A model generated the notes under the pieces. The model had not been told where the DNA came from, searched no databases, and saw only the letters and a program-made list of their open reading frames with translations. From Brochothrix campestris (GTDB lineage: Bacteria; Bacillota; Bacilli; Lactobacillales; Listeriaceae), in contig NZ_CP175511.1 in the NCBI RefSeq assembly GCF_046058945.1, positions 2,260,177 to 2,324,176 on the forward strand: a DNA stretch of 64,000 bases, written 5' to 3'. Positions within the stretch are counted from its first letter, which is position 1, and each line of letters starts with the position of its first letter. Positions 34,414 through 43,075 of the stretch are shown piece by piece. A program made the translations under genes and the position numbers.

Positions 34414-36396
34414 TTATTCTTCTCCCTTCCAATAAGCATCGATGGCTTCTTTTAGACGGTTTTCAGCTTCCAATACGCTACTTTCTTCTATCTGAGTTGC
34501 TGCATTCGAAAGATGGCCGCCACCACCGAGCATTTCCATAATAATTTGGACGTTAATTTCACCTAACGACCTTGCACTAATACCAATTCTACCATCTTCA
34601 CGTTTGAAAATAACGAAGGATGCACCGACACCTTCCATCCCCAGCATTCGGTCAGCTGCTTGTGCCGCCAACACGTTGTTATAAGGGGCGTCATCCGGCC
34701 CGCTCGTAATGGCCATATCTTCATGGTAGAAATTCATTGTTTCAATTAAACGGTTACGTTTAATAAAGGTGTCGAGGTTTTCTTTTAAAAATTGTTGAAC
34801 TAATACCGTATCTGCACCAAGTGAGCGTAAATATGACGCCGCATCAAATGTACGCGAACCGGTCCGTAACGTAAAGTTTTTCGTATCTACCACAATACCT
34901 GCTAACATTGCGGTTGCCTCAATCGCCGAAATCGATGTTCCCGATGGTTGATATTCAAACAACTCTGTAATCAACTCAGCAGTCGATGAGGCGTATGGTT
35001 CAATATAGACGAGCACTGGATTCGGATGTGTAATAAAGTTCTCTGAGCGACGATGATGATCAATAATAACACATTGATCAATCAATTCGAGCAGTTCATT
35101 CGCTTCCACCATCGCTGGATTATGTGTGTCAACTACCACCAACAAGGTGTTTTTCGTAATATGATTTTTCACCTTCTGCGGTGAAATAAGATTGCGCGTG
35201 ACATCCGTGTTCTTATCAATCTCACTCATCAATCGTTGCACATCGTCATTTAACATTTCGGTATCAACGACAACATAAGCATCCTTGCCATTCATTTCAG
35301 CAATTTTTCGAATCCCTAAACAAGAACCGATAACATCCATATCAGGGAAGCGATGACCAACAACGACGACATTATCACTTTGTGAAATAAGTTCTTGCAA
35401 CGCTTGTGAAATCACACGGGCACGTACGCGTGTTCGTTTTTCCATCGGGTTTGTTTTCCCACCATAAAAGCGGACTTTGCCTTCAGGTTGCTTAATGACG
35501 ACCTGATCGCCACCGCGACCGAGCGCTAAATCAAGTGAAGACTGACTTAACTCCGCCAACACCGTTAAATCAGCATCATTGTAAGCTAAACCGATACTTA
35601 AGGTTAACGGAATGTTCTTCTTCGATGTTTTTTCACGAATCGTATCTAAAATGGCAAACTTTGTTTTCTCAAGTTCTTCTAAAGTTGAATGACGCATAAC
35701 AACCGTATATCTTTCTGAAGACATTCTCTTTAGAAAAATAGCATGTGTTCGTGACCATTGACCCAAGGTTGACGTTACAATGTTATTCAAAGCACCTCGG
35801 CGACGATCATCCATTCCCTGTGTCCATTCATCATAATTATCTAAGAAAATAACGCCAATAACAATTTGACTGTCTTCATTTTCTTGCACCAAATCTTCAA
35901 GCTTATTCGTATTTTGTAAATAGACAATTCGATCAACTTTATTAACGGTTAACTCAAAGTATTGGTTATGCCAAAAAATAGTCTGTGTCTGTTTTGCAGG
36001 TGCGGCTTGAATAAAATCCCACAATTCAGTTTCTTCGTCTCGTAAAGATGAACCTAGTATTTGCTCATTTTTGAAATATCGTGCCATATAATCGTTCAAC
36101 CATTCAATTTCAGCTGCTTGATTGTACATAATTAAACCTAAAGGCATATCACTCACAGCTTGTTGCTCCGCTGTATGTACACGTTGTGTTAGTTCATCCG
36201 TCGTTTGCTTAATTTTACGATTCAGTCGTAATTCGGCAAATATAAGGATAACTAACACACTTGCTGCAACAATGAGAAACGGAAAAACCAACCACCAATG
36301 GTATATTTCTGATAAAATTGCCAGGACAACAAAGACGATGACGACGATATATATCAGAAAGCGTAAATCGCGACGTTGTTTATATGATGGCATCAT
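34414..36396 (-). CDS. gdpP: Cyclic-di-AMP phosphodiesterase
   Basis: A 660-residue membrane enzyme that hydrolyses c-di-AMP to pApA. Two helices (about residues 12-30 and 33-53), a PAS-like domain (about 80-150), a degenerate GGDEF domain (about 175-305), then DHH-DHHA1 (about 340-655). Catalytic features are VVGHRFPDMDVIGS, VVVDTHNP, IDHHRRS and the C-terminal GGGGHLSNAAT. The first motif has HRFPDMD where HKNPDMD is commoner. Order gdpP-rplI-dnaB is conserved in firmicutes. GGAG precedes the ATG. Confidence 0.96.
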   Translation of the reverse strand: MMPSYKQRRDLRFLIYIVVIVFVVLAILSEIYHWWLVFPFLIVAASVLVILIFAELRLNRKIKQTTDELTQRVHTAEQQAVSDMPLGLIMYNQAAEIEWLNDYMARYFKNEQILGSSLRDEETELWDFIQAAPAKQTQTIFWHNQYFELTVNKVDRIVYLQNTNKLEDLVQENEDSQIVIGVIFLDNYDEWTQGMDDRRRGALNNIVTSTLGQWSRTHAIFLKRMSSERYTVVMRHSTLEELEKTKFAILDTIREKTSKKNIPLTLSIGLAYNDADLTVLAELSQSSLDLALGRGGDQVVIKQPEGKVRFYGGKTNPMEKRTRVRARVISQALQELISQSDNVVVVGHRFPDMDVIGSCLGIRKIAEMNGKDAYVVVDTEMLNDDVQRLMSEIDKNTDVTRNLISPQKVKNHITKNTLLVVVDTHNPAMVEANELLELIDQCVIIDHHRRSENFITHPNPVLVYIEPYASSTAELITELFEYQPSGTSISAIEATAMLAGIVVDTKNFTLRTGSRTFDAASYLRSLGADTVLVQQFLKENLDTFIKRNRLIETMNFYHEDMAITSGPDDAPYNNVLAAQAADRMLGMEGVGASFVIFKREDGRIGISARSLGEINVQIIMEMLGGGGHLSNAATQIEESSVLEAENRLKEAIDAYWKGEE

Positions 36397-36651
36397 TTCA
36401 ACTCCACTCTATTCTGTTTCCTAATTACTCTTGTAATTTTACCACAATCATCACCTGATTTGCACCCGAGCTCTTATATCCTTATTTCACTAAGAGTGAG
36501 TGCCCCTATTGTAGGCAGATACATCAGGTTTCATTATCGTAAAATAGACTTTTGATTAACAATACAAAAATAGGCAAACCTTTCCCTAAATGTTATGATA
36601 GAGATTGAAATATGGAAGCTTCTCACTAATTTTAAAAAGGAATGAATACAT

Positions 36652-37695
36652 GTGTCTACGGTAAAAAACTCAGCTTACTATGAACATTTAAAAAAGATTG
36701 CCATCGCTATTATCGCTGCATTTTTATGCGCAATAAGTATGAAATTGTTTTTAATTCCAGCCAAAGTTTACGCTTCTGGCATTAATGGGGCTGCTCAATT
36801 GGTAGTCGATATTTTCCATGACTTTTTCCATGTTAATTTAGATCTCGGTCTACTTATTTTAGTACTCAATTTACCAATCATTTGGTTAGGATGGACAAAA
36901 GTCGGCAAATCACTGACCTTATACAGTTTCATTGTGATTGGGATTACCTCGTTCTTCATTTCAGTCTTACCCACTTATGCGATTTCATCTGATATCATCC
37001 TCAACTCTATTTTTGGTGGTGTTATTTCTGCTGCCGGTGTTGGTATTGCTTTAAAACACGGAATTTCAACTGGTGGATTAGATATCATCGCACTGTACTT
37101 AGCCCGAAAAAAAGATACCCCGACAGGGCGCTACTTTATGATTTTAAATGGCATTATCATCGTCGCAGCTGGTGCTATCTTTAATTGGCAAAACGCCTTG
37201 TATACGTTGGTTTCACGCTATGTAAACAGTTATGTCGTTGATTTGATTCATACGAATTATCAAAAATTAACAGTCTTTATCATAACGCCACATGCCGACC
37301 TCGTCGTATCAGCTATTCAACAAAAATTCGACCGCGGTGCGACGATTATTCCGGCCTACGGTGGCTACTCTAAAAAACCGATTTATTCAATTATGATGGT
37401 TGTGAGCAATTATGAAATTTATGAGATTGAGCGCACCATCAAAAGCGTCGATCCTACAGCCTTTATCGATATCGTTGAAACACGTCGCTTAAATGGCTAT
37501 TACCATAGTGAAGAAGAACAAACTAATTCATTAGAAATACGAAAACAACGGAAAGATAGCTTTAAAAAACGACAAAGTAAAGAGAACCACCGTGAATACC
37601 GCCGTCGCACACGTCGTCGTTCACAACGTAATGGTGGCAAGCCACAACCATTACATCATAGTGAACATTACCAAGCACGCGGTAAACACTCATAA
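36652..37695 (+). CDS. YitT-family membrane protein with basic C-terminal tail
   Basis: A 347-residue protein with a GTG start (AAGGAA 9 bases upstream; an overlapping ATG at 36650 is out of frame). Five to six membrane helices of the YitT_membrane domain (about 10-200) are followed by the cytoplasmic DUF2179 ligand-binding-like domain (about 215-275; VFIITPHADLVVSAI, ATIIPAYGGYS). Residues about 290-347 form an unusual, strongly basic and probably disordered tail (KKRQSKENHREYRRRTRRRS). Usual family members end soon after DUF2179. Function unknown. The next gene follows 23 bases on. Confidence 0.85.
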   Translation: MSTVKNSAYYEHLKKIAIAIIAAFLCAISMKLFLIPAKVYASGINGAAQLVVDIFHDFFHVNLDLGLLILVLNLPIIWLGWTKVGKSLTLYSFIVIGITSFFISVLPTYAISSDIILNSIFGGVISAAGVGIALKHGISTGGLDIIALYLARKKDTPTGRYFMILNGIIIVAAGAIFNWQNALYTLVSRYVNSYVVDLIHTNYQKLTVFIITPHADLVVSAIQQKFDRGATIIPAYGGYSKKPIYSIMMVVSNYEIYEIERTIKSVDPTAFIDIVETRRLNGYYHSEEEQTNSLEIRKQRKDSFKKRQSKENHREYRRRTRRRSQRNGGKPQPLHHSEHYQARGKHS

Positions 37696-37718
37696 AATCG
37701 ACTAGGGGGCTACCAACC

Positions 37719-38498
37719 ATGACAATTTATTTCATCAAATCATTACAGCTAGAACTAACAAACAACACACGCCAAATATTAACAGATAGCGAGATTGAAC
37801 AGCTCCTGACACACTTCGGTTCGACCAACCCGCTATTACGTGACACGATTTTTCACCCGTTATGTAGCAAACTGATTACAGCGAATATTTTAACAAGACA
37901 ACAAAAAAGAACATTAACTAAACGACTACTTACAAAAGACTATTTATTTAAAAATATCTCTTTGCACGCTAGTGACGCTATCTTTCAACGAATTGATAGT
38001 TTAGTCATGTTAAATCAACTGATTGCTAATGACAATACAGTCGCTAACTTTCTATTATCTGATCAATTAGAAGATACCGCAACAGCGTTAATCAAGTACA
38101 TGTCAGAAGAAACCGATTATCGGGGGTTCATTTTTGAAGGCGGAAAAGGTATGGCCCTGTTCTACGTTACGTTGGCCGAATTACTCACAACAAGCATTCA
38201 ACATCCGCAACTTTCGGACTCTACAAAATACGAGCTCGTTAAGCATTTCTTTAAAATATATAGTCAACGCAGTCACCATTTTATTTATAATGAAGAACAA
38301 GCGCTTGCGAATACCATCTTAACCTTTACAAATATCATTCCTAGCATGGAAGTTAACATCATCACAGATATCGCTCAATGGCATCCTGAGACGCTTTTTA
38401 CCTCTGCAGAGCACGTTGCCTCTTTCTATAACAAGAAACGGCTGGAGCAGGCATTGATGGCACATAATCAACACTTATCCATCAGATTGAATACCTAG
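37719..38498 (+). CDS. DUF2785-like all-helical protein
   Basis: A 259-residue soluble, helix-rich protein. The opening ILTDSEIEQLLTHFGSTNPLLRDTIFHPLCSKLI resembles the start of DUF2785 proteins, which look like HEAT-type helical repeats; assignment is tentative. GGGGG lies 9 bases before the ATG, and it is probably cotranscribed with the YitT gene. Its TAG stop lies inside a fragment of the dispersed element (CCTAGAAC at 38494), so the element may have supplied the stop and altered the C-terminus. Confidence 0.6.
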   Translation: MTIYFIKSLQLELTNNTRQILTDSEIEQLLTHFGSTNPLLRDTIFHPLCSKLITANILTRQQKRTLTKRLLTKDYLFKNISLHASDAIFQRIDSLVMLNQLIANDNTVANFLLSDQLEDTATALIKYMSEETDYRGFIFEGGKGMALFYVTLAELLTTSIQHPQLSDSTKYELVKHFFKIYSQRSHHFIYNEEQALANTILTFTNIIPSMEVNIITDIAQWHPETLFTSAEHVASFYNKKRLEQALMAHNQHLSIRLNT

Positions 38499-38518
38499 AA
38501 CGACGTTTATCTTCAGAC
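38494..38518 (+). repeat. Dispersed element, fragment R2a (right end)
   Basis: CCTAGAACGACGTTTATCTT followed by CAGAC matches the right end of the element (CCTAGAACAGCGTTTATCTT then CAGTC). It overlaps the stop codon of the preceding gene. Confidence 0.7.
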
Positions 38519-38522
38519 CAAC

Positions 38523-38622
38523 TTATCCACAAACGGATAAGTTTAACACCGAAAAAAAGCAACGAGTCTCTCATCAGAGATTCGTTGCTTTTTTTACAAC
38601 TGAGTTGTCCACTTGTGGATAA
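38523..38622. other. Two perfect DnaA boxes flanking a terminator
   Basis: TTATCCACA at 38523-38531 and its complement TGTGGATAA at 38614-38622. The first also forms the arm of a hairpin ACTTATCC/GGATAAGT. They lie 25 kb from oriC. Confidence 0.6.
38558..38590 (+). terminator. Terminator after the DUF2785-like gene
   Basis: AAGCAACGA-TCTCT pairs with AGAGA-TCGTTGCTT (one internal mismatch) around CATC, followed by TTTTTTT. Confidence 0.88.
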
Positions 38623-38626
38623 CTCT

Positions 38627-38753
38627 CAGATTACAGACAATATCTATTTAAACTTCTTTTTCTGTAAAAATAGGATAAGCGATTTTGCCTACAAGATGGT
38701 ACAGCTGAATAGAAATGCTGTTGAACAAGCTGATTCACTTTCGTTCCTCTAGT
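38627..38753 (+). repeat. Dispersed element, copy R2b (degenerate left half)
   Basis: It begins CAGATTACAGACAATATC and continues with TTTTGCCTACAAGATGGTAC and AGCTGAATAGAAATGCTGTT, matching CAGATTGTAGACAAAGTC, TTTGTCTACAAGATGATAA and ACTGAATAGAAACGTTGTT of intact copies. It ends near TTCGTTCCTCTAG. It lies between two unrelated terminators. Confidence 0.75.
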
Positions 38754-38798
38754 TTAATCAATCACAAACTTTCAAGCTCGCTCTTACTTTCAATCAAA

Positions 38799-38829
38799 AA
38801 AAATCACTTCCAAGTGGAAGTGATTTTTT
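38799..38829 (-). terminator. Terminator of the rpsF-ssb-rpsR operon
   Basis: AATCACTTCC and GGAAGTGATT form the stem; A- and T-runs flank both sides. Confidence 0.9.
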
Positions 38830-38836
38830 CGTCAAC

Positions 38837-39076
38837 TTATTTTTCTTCAGCGACAAATGGTAATAAAGCCACTTGACGAGCACGTTTGATCGCGATTGTA
38901 AGTTTACGTTGGTATTTAGCGCTTGTTCCAGTTACACGACGTGGTAAAATTTTACCGCGTTCTGAAATGAATTTTTTAAGCATATCAACATCTTTGTAAT
39001 CGATGTATTCGATGTGGTTCGAAGTAAAGAAACATACTTTTTTACGACGACGTCCACCTCTGCGTTGTCCTGCCAT
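38837..39076 (-). CDS. rpsR: 30S ribosomal protein S18
   Basis: A 79-residue basic protein (MAGQRRGGRRRKK, then DYKDVDMLKKFISERGKILP and RRVTGTSAKYQRKLTIAIKR). GGGAGG RBS. It is the last gene of rpsF-ssb-rpsR, the standard operon. Confidence 0.98.
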   Translation of the reverse strand: MAGQRRGGRRRKKVCFFTSNHIEYIDYKDVDMLKKFISERGKILPRRVTGTSAKYQRKLTIAIKRARQVALLPFVAEEK

Positions 39077-39102
39077 AGTTATTAACCTCCCTTAGTTTAT
39101 TG

Positions 39103-39639
39103 TTAGAATGGTAAATCATCGTCAGAAATATCGATTGGCTTGCCATCACTTGCAAATGGATTGCTGAAAGCAGGCTTGCTCGATTGTTGAGACTCTTGAT
39201 TGTACGCATTTCCTTGATTTGATTGTGGCTGTTGATTTCCACCGCTATAAGAACTGTTGTTATTATAACTATTGCCGCCTTGATTGTTACCACCCGTACC
39301 TGAATTTCCTGCGCTAGCATTACGCGGCTCTAAAAATTGGACACTTTCAGCGACCACTTCAGTTACATACACACGACGACCATCATTTGATTCATAATTA
39401 CGCGTTTGTAAACGACCATCTACACCTGCCAAGCTTCCTTTTTTAAGAAAGTTAGCAACGTTTTCTGCCGCTTTTCGCCAAACAACACAGTTAATGAAAT
39501 CAGCTTCTCGATCCCCTTGTTGATTCGTAAACGTACGATTTACAGCTAGTGTAAATGTGGCTACAGCTGCACCAGCTGGTGTGTATCGAAGTTCAGGATC
39601 CTTAGTTAAACGACCCACAAGAACAACACGATTCATCAT
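39103..39639 (-). CDS. ssb: Single-stranded DNA-binding protein
   Basis: A 178-residue protein starting MMNRVVLVGRLTKDPELRYT (ATG 39639, GGGGG 9 bases before). The OB fold occupies residues 1-110. A Gly/Asn/Gln-rich linker leads to the acidic tip ISDDDLPF, which docks replication and repair partners. It lies between rpsF and rpsR. Confidence 0.98.
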   Translation of the reverse strand: MMNRVVLVGRLTKDPELRYTPAGAAVATFTLAVNRTFTNQQGDREADFINCVVWRKAAENVANFLKKGSLAGVDGRLQTRNYESNDGRRVYVTEVVAESVQFLEPRNASAGNSGTGGNNQGGNSYNNNSSYSGGNQQPQSNQGNAYNQESQQSSKPAFSNPFASDGKPIDISDDDLPF

Positions 39640-39676
39640 CAGACACAACCCCCTCTACTTTTAGTGATCTTATTAT

Positions 39677-39967
39677 TTATGCTTCGTCTAAACGAACTAC
39701 CATATGACGGATAACGTCTTCACTGATTTTAGCTAAACGGTCAAACTCTTGACCAGATACAGCATCTTCAGATTTGATTGTTACCAATTGGTAGAAACCG
39801 TCTTTAAAATCGTTGATTTCATATGCCAAACGGCGTTTACCCATATCTTTTACTTCGATGACTTCTGCACCTTCAGCAAGGATACCGTTGAAACGTTCGA
39901 AAACAGCTTTTTTAGCGTCTTCTTCAATGTCTGGGCGTACAATGTACATAATTTCGTACTTTCTCAT
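39677..39967 (-). CDS. rpsF: 30S ribosomal protein S6
   Basis: A 96-residue protein (MRKYEIMYIVRPDIEEDAKK; DMGKRRLAYEINDFKDGFYQ). AAGGAGGTG RBS. First gene of the operon; it pairs with S18 in the ribosome. Confidence 0.98.
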   Translation of the reverse strand: MRKYEIMYIVRPDIEEDAKKAVFERFNGILAEGAEVIEVKDMGKRRLAYEINDFKDGFYQLVTIKSEDAVSGQEFDRLAKISEDVIRHMVVRLDEA

Positions 39968-40124
39968 CGTCTTTCACCTCCTTATGGACTATGCGGTTCT
40001 ATGACAAGTCATAGAACAAGGAATAATTTTCATTACTCACATCTACGAATTATATCACACCTCTTAGGTATGAGCAACTAAGCTTTTTTTAAATTCACCG
40101 TTTATATTGCTTTTCCAAAAGAAA

Positions 40125-40156
40125 AAACTTATCAAAAAGCTTAATTTGATAAGTTT
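40125..40156 (-). terminator. Terminator of the LuxR-type regulator gene
   Basis: AAACTTATCAAA and TTTGATAAGTTT pair around AAGCTTAA, with TTTTTTC following on the minus strand. Confidence 0.85.
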
Positions 40157-40166
40157 CCCACTACTT

Positions 40167-40790
40167 TTATGAAATTTTTTGATGATTTTGGAACGTCAAT
40201 ACCGCTTCGACACGGTTATGCACATTCAGTTTCTTCAAAACACTGCTCACATGGTTTTTTACTGTATTTTCTTTTATGTTAAGTTCTTTTGAGATTTCGT
40301 TGTTTTTTTGCCCTTTAGCCATCAATTTCAACACTTCATATTCACGACTTGTTAAACGTAATTGCATCGCATAACTAATGTTATCCGCTGCAGATTCTTG
40401 GTGATTTACCGTGAAATAATCAATGTATGGATCCACAAAGATGCGATTTTCCATCATCGTACTAATCGCAAAATTCAAACCTAACGTATCCATGTTAAAG
40501 GTTAATAAACCTTTAACACCATCTTCTATGCTCGAATCAATTTCTGCTTTCGAAAATTTAGAGGCAATATAACCCACAATTAAATCTTCTGCTTTTAAAT
40601 AAGCTTTAATTTCATCGGTAATTCCTTTATCTGAATTAAGTAACACGATATCTTGAGCACCTTTGACATTTTCTTTTAAGGATTCTAGCGTTAAATCCGC
40701 TGAGCTTAGCGTATGCTCTGTTTGCGCTAAAATAATTTTCAAACCTTCTGAATAAATATGATTACACCCTGCTAAAACAATATGTCCCAA
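40167..40790 (-). CDS. Orphan LuxR-type regulator with degenerate receiver
   Basis: A 207-residue protein with a TTG start (AAAGGGGA 8 bases upstream). The C-terminal LuxR/NarL HTH is typical (LTSREYEVLKLMAKGQKNNE, then ISKELNIKENTVKNHVSSVL). The N-terminal 120 residues have the length of a receiver domain. However, the acidic pair after strand 1 is replaced (VLAGCNHIYSEG) and the phosphorylation strand reads IVLLNSDKG rather than VLLDxxMP, so phosphorelay control is unlikely. No histidine kinase is adjacent. It may respond to a ligand or protein, or simply to its own level. The 434-base upstream region carries two inverted repeats. Confidence 0.82.
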   Translation of the reverse strand: MGHIVLAGCNHIYSEGLKIILAQTEHTLSSADLTLESLKENVKGAQDIVLLNSDKGITDEIKAYLKAEDLIVGYIASKFSKAEIDSSIEDGVKGLLTFNMDTLGLNFAISTMMENRIFVDPYIDYFTVNHQESAADNISYAMQLRLTSREYEVLKLMAKGQKNNEISKELNIKENTVKNHVSSVLKKLNVHNRVEAVLTFQNHQKIS

Positions 40791-41224
40791 TTAAAAAATC
40801 CCCTTTTTATTGTCATCTTTTTGAATAATATCCCATGAATATTTTTTTACATTACACGACAGATTGTTCCCTTTACAATCTATCAGTTAGACGTTTCCTT
40901 ATTTGTCTACAAGCTTACAAATATGTCTAGTCATGGTATCTAACTATTGTAGGACTATCTGTATCATTGCTCCTGAGATGTTATCCCATTTTAACATTAC
41001 TCCTTTACAATAACTAGCCTAACATATTTATTAAATACAACATTATAATAACACCTTAATATTATTCAATTTATTATAACGCTTTTTAACTAGTTTTTTC
41101 AATACATAATCTGAATATTTTTGATTAGTTGCTATTACCATTTCTTCTTCTGACATAAATCTTCCTTTAGGCTATACTTAAAATAATATTATAATAATTA
41201 GCGAATATTTTTAGGAGGGCTTTT
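40791..41224. other. Intergenic region with two inverted repeats, no gene
   Basis: AGATTGT (40861-40867) and ACAATCT (40875-40881) are perfect arms around 7 bases. ATTTGT (40901-40906) and ACAAAT (40917-40922) form another pair. They lie 70-130 bases upstream of the orphan regulator start, where an operator would be expected. The remainder is AT-rich with no convincing reading frame. Confidence 0.4.
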
Positions 41225-42601
41225 ATGACAGAAGATATTTCTCGTATTTTCATTAAGCAACAACAATTTTTCAACAGCTACCAAACACGTTCATTGGCGT
41301 TTCGAACGCAACAGTTACAACAGTTACAACAAGCATTGATAGACTTTGAAAAGCCCTTATTAGAGGCTCTTTCCCAAGATTTGGGAAAGAGTAACTTTGA
41401 ATCGTATGCTACCGAAATTGGTTTTTGTTTTCGCAGCATTAAGACGGCCTTGAAAAAGTTGCCGCACTGGCAAAAACCACGCAAGGTTCGCACAACGCCC
41501 TCTTTATTTTCTGCTAAGAGCACCATCCATCACGATCCCTACGGTGTTGTTTTAATTATCGGGCCATTTAACTATCCTGTACAACTCATACTTGAACCTT
41601 TAATTGGCGCCATTGCCGCGGGTAATTGTGCCATCTTAAAAGCAAGTGAGCTAACACCGCATGTTTCGAGTGTATTGGCACAGTTAATTACTAACACTTT
41701 TTCGGCAGATTATATCACCTTATTCGAAGGTGACGCGACTGTTACAACAAAATTATTAACCCAACCCTTTAATTATATTTTTTTCACGGGTAGCATCACT
41801 GTTGGAAAAATTGTCTACGAGGCTGCTGCCCAACAATTAATTCCAGTTACGCTCGAATTAGGTGGAAAGAGTCCCGTCATCGTTCACTCTGATGCCAAAA
41901 TTAAAAATGCGGCCGAGCGAATTGTTTGGGGTAAATTTTTGAATACCGGCCAAACCTGTATTGCCCCAGATTATGTGCTCGTTCACCAATCACAAGAGAC
42001 CGCCCTAATCGAGGCGATCGAACGAACAATAGCTGCCTTTTACGGTAGGAATCCCCATGAGAGTCCTGACTATGGACGAATTGTAAATGACCGACACTAC
42101 CAACGACTGAGCAATCTATTAGAAATTGACCGTGACTTTATTATTAGTGGTGGTCAATCTTCACAACGAGACTTGTTTATTGCTCCAACGCTCCTACGCT
42201 TATCAGATACCACAGCGGCTACCATGCGCGAAGAATTATTCGGTCCACTTTTACCTATCATTACTTATAATGAGTTGAGTGAGGCAAAAAAAATCATCGC
42301 CGAACACCCGACACCACTCGCTTTGTATTTATTTACCGAATCAAAAAAGGTGTGTGAGGACATCTATACAACAATCAATTTTGGCGGTGGCTGTGTCAAT
42401 GACACCATCTCTCATGTCGCCAATGAGACTTTGCCATTCGGTGGGATTGGTACCTCAGGTATCGGAGCTTATCATGGTGAAGCCAGCTTCGCTACTTTTT
42501 CACATCAAAAAAGCATTTTAAAGCGACGTGCTAGTATTCGTGTCGCCTTCTTATACCCTCCGTATAAAAAGAAACTGAAGTGGCTCCGTAAAATTTTATA
42601 A
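41225..42601 (+). CDS. Aldehyde dehydrogenase (class 3-like)
   Basis: A 458-residue NAD(P)-dependent ALDH that oxidises aldehydes to acids. The cofactor loop FTGSITVGKIVYEAA near residue 183, catalytic Glu in LELGGKSPVIV near residue 212 and nucleophilic Cys in TGQTCIAPDYVLV near residue 245 are present. The short N-terminus, plus HVANETLPFGGIGTSGIGAY near the end, place it with class-3/fatty-aldehyde-type enzymes such as YwdH. Strong AGGAGG RBS. Monocistronic, followed by the tandem element. The physiological aldehyde is unknown. Confidence 0.92.
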   Translation: MTEDISRIFIKQQQFFNSYQTRSLAFRTQQLQQLQQALIDFEKPLLEALSQDLGKSNFESYATEIGFCFRSIKTALKKLPHWQKPRKVRTTPSLFSAKSTIHHDPYGVVLIIGPFNYPVQLILEPLIGAIAAGNCAILKASELTPHVSSVLAQLITNTFSADYITLFEGDATVTTKLLTQPFNYIFFTGSITVGKIVYEAAAQQLIPVTLELGGKSPVIVHSDAKIKNAAERIVWGKFLNTGQTCIAPDYVLVHQSQETALIEAIERTIAAFYGRNPHESPDYGRIVNDRHYQRLSNLLEIDRDFIISGGQSSQRDLFIAPTLLRLSDTTAATMREELFGPLLPIITYNELSEAKKIIAEHPTPLALYLFTESKKVCEDIYTTINFGGGCVNDTISHVANETLPFGGIGTSGIGAYHGEASFATFSHQKSILKRRASIRVAFLYPPYKKKLKWLRKIL

Positions 42602-42606
42602 ACAAA

Positions 42607-42630
42607 AAGGAATCTCCTGTGAGATTCCTT
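42607..42630 (+). terminator. Hairpin, first of three identical copies
   Basis: AAGGAATCTC-CTGT-GAGATTCCTT, directly after the ALDH stop. It is followed by element R3 rather than a T-run. Identical hairpins recur at 42841-42865 and 43076-43100. Confidence 0.75.
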
Positions 42631-42840
42631 CAGATTGTAGACAAAGTCGAATTAAACTGATTTTACTTTGAACGTTAGTTCAAGTGACTTTGGCTGCAAG
42701 ATGACTTGACTGAAAAGAAACGTTGTTATATCCTCTCGTTCTAGTAGGCACGACGAGCGAGTGACGGTGCGCGTACTGATGGTACGTAATCCCGAGCGAG
42801 CAAGTCGTAACGACCTAGAACAGCGTTTATCTTCAGTCTG
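42631..42840 (+). repeat. Dispersed element, intact copy R3 (210 bp)
   Basis: It begins CAGATTGTAGACAAAGTC and ends TTATCTTCAGTCTG, giving imperfect terminal inverted repeats (CAGAtTGtAGAc against CAGAcTGaAGAt). Internally it holds a second inverted pair (GACTGAAAAGAAACGTTGTT with AACAGCGTTTATCTTCAGTC) and the GTTCTAG/CTAGAAC hairpin. No reading frame. Flanked on both sides by the same terminator stem. Confidence 0.93.
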
Positions 42841-42865
42841 AAAGGAATCTCCTGTGAGATTCCTT
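42841..42865 (+). terminator. Hairpin, second copy, between R3 and R4
   Basis: An exact repeat of AAGGAATCTC-CTGT-GAGATTCCTT, again without a T-run. Confidence 0.75.
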
Positions 42866-43075
42866 CAGATTGTAGACAAAGTCGAATTAAACTGATTTTA
42901 CTTTGAACGTTAGTTCAAGTGACTTTGGCTGCAAGATGACTTGACTGAAAAGAAACGTTGTTATATCCTCTCGTTCTAGTAGGCACGACGAGCGAGTGAC
43001 GGTGCGCGTACTGATGGTACGTAATCCCGAGCGAGCAAGTCGTAACGACCTAGAACAGCGTTTATCTTCAGTCTG
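42866..43075 (+). repeat. Dispersed element, intact copy R4
   Basis: By eye identical to R3 over all 210 bases. With the 25-base hairpin it makes a perfect 235-bp tandem repeat, which points to recent duplication. Confidence 0.93.

Noticed and set aside
42631..43075. Tandem 235-bp repeat as a CRISPR or tRNA-like array
   Set aside because: The unit is far too long, contains no spacer variation and has no cas genes nearby.
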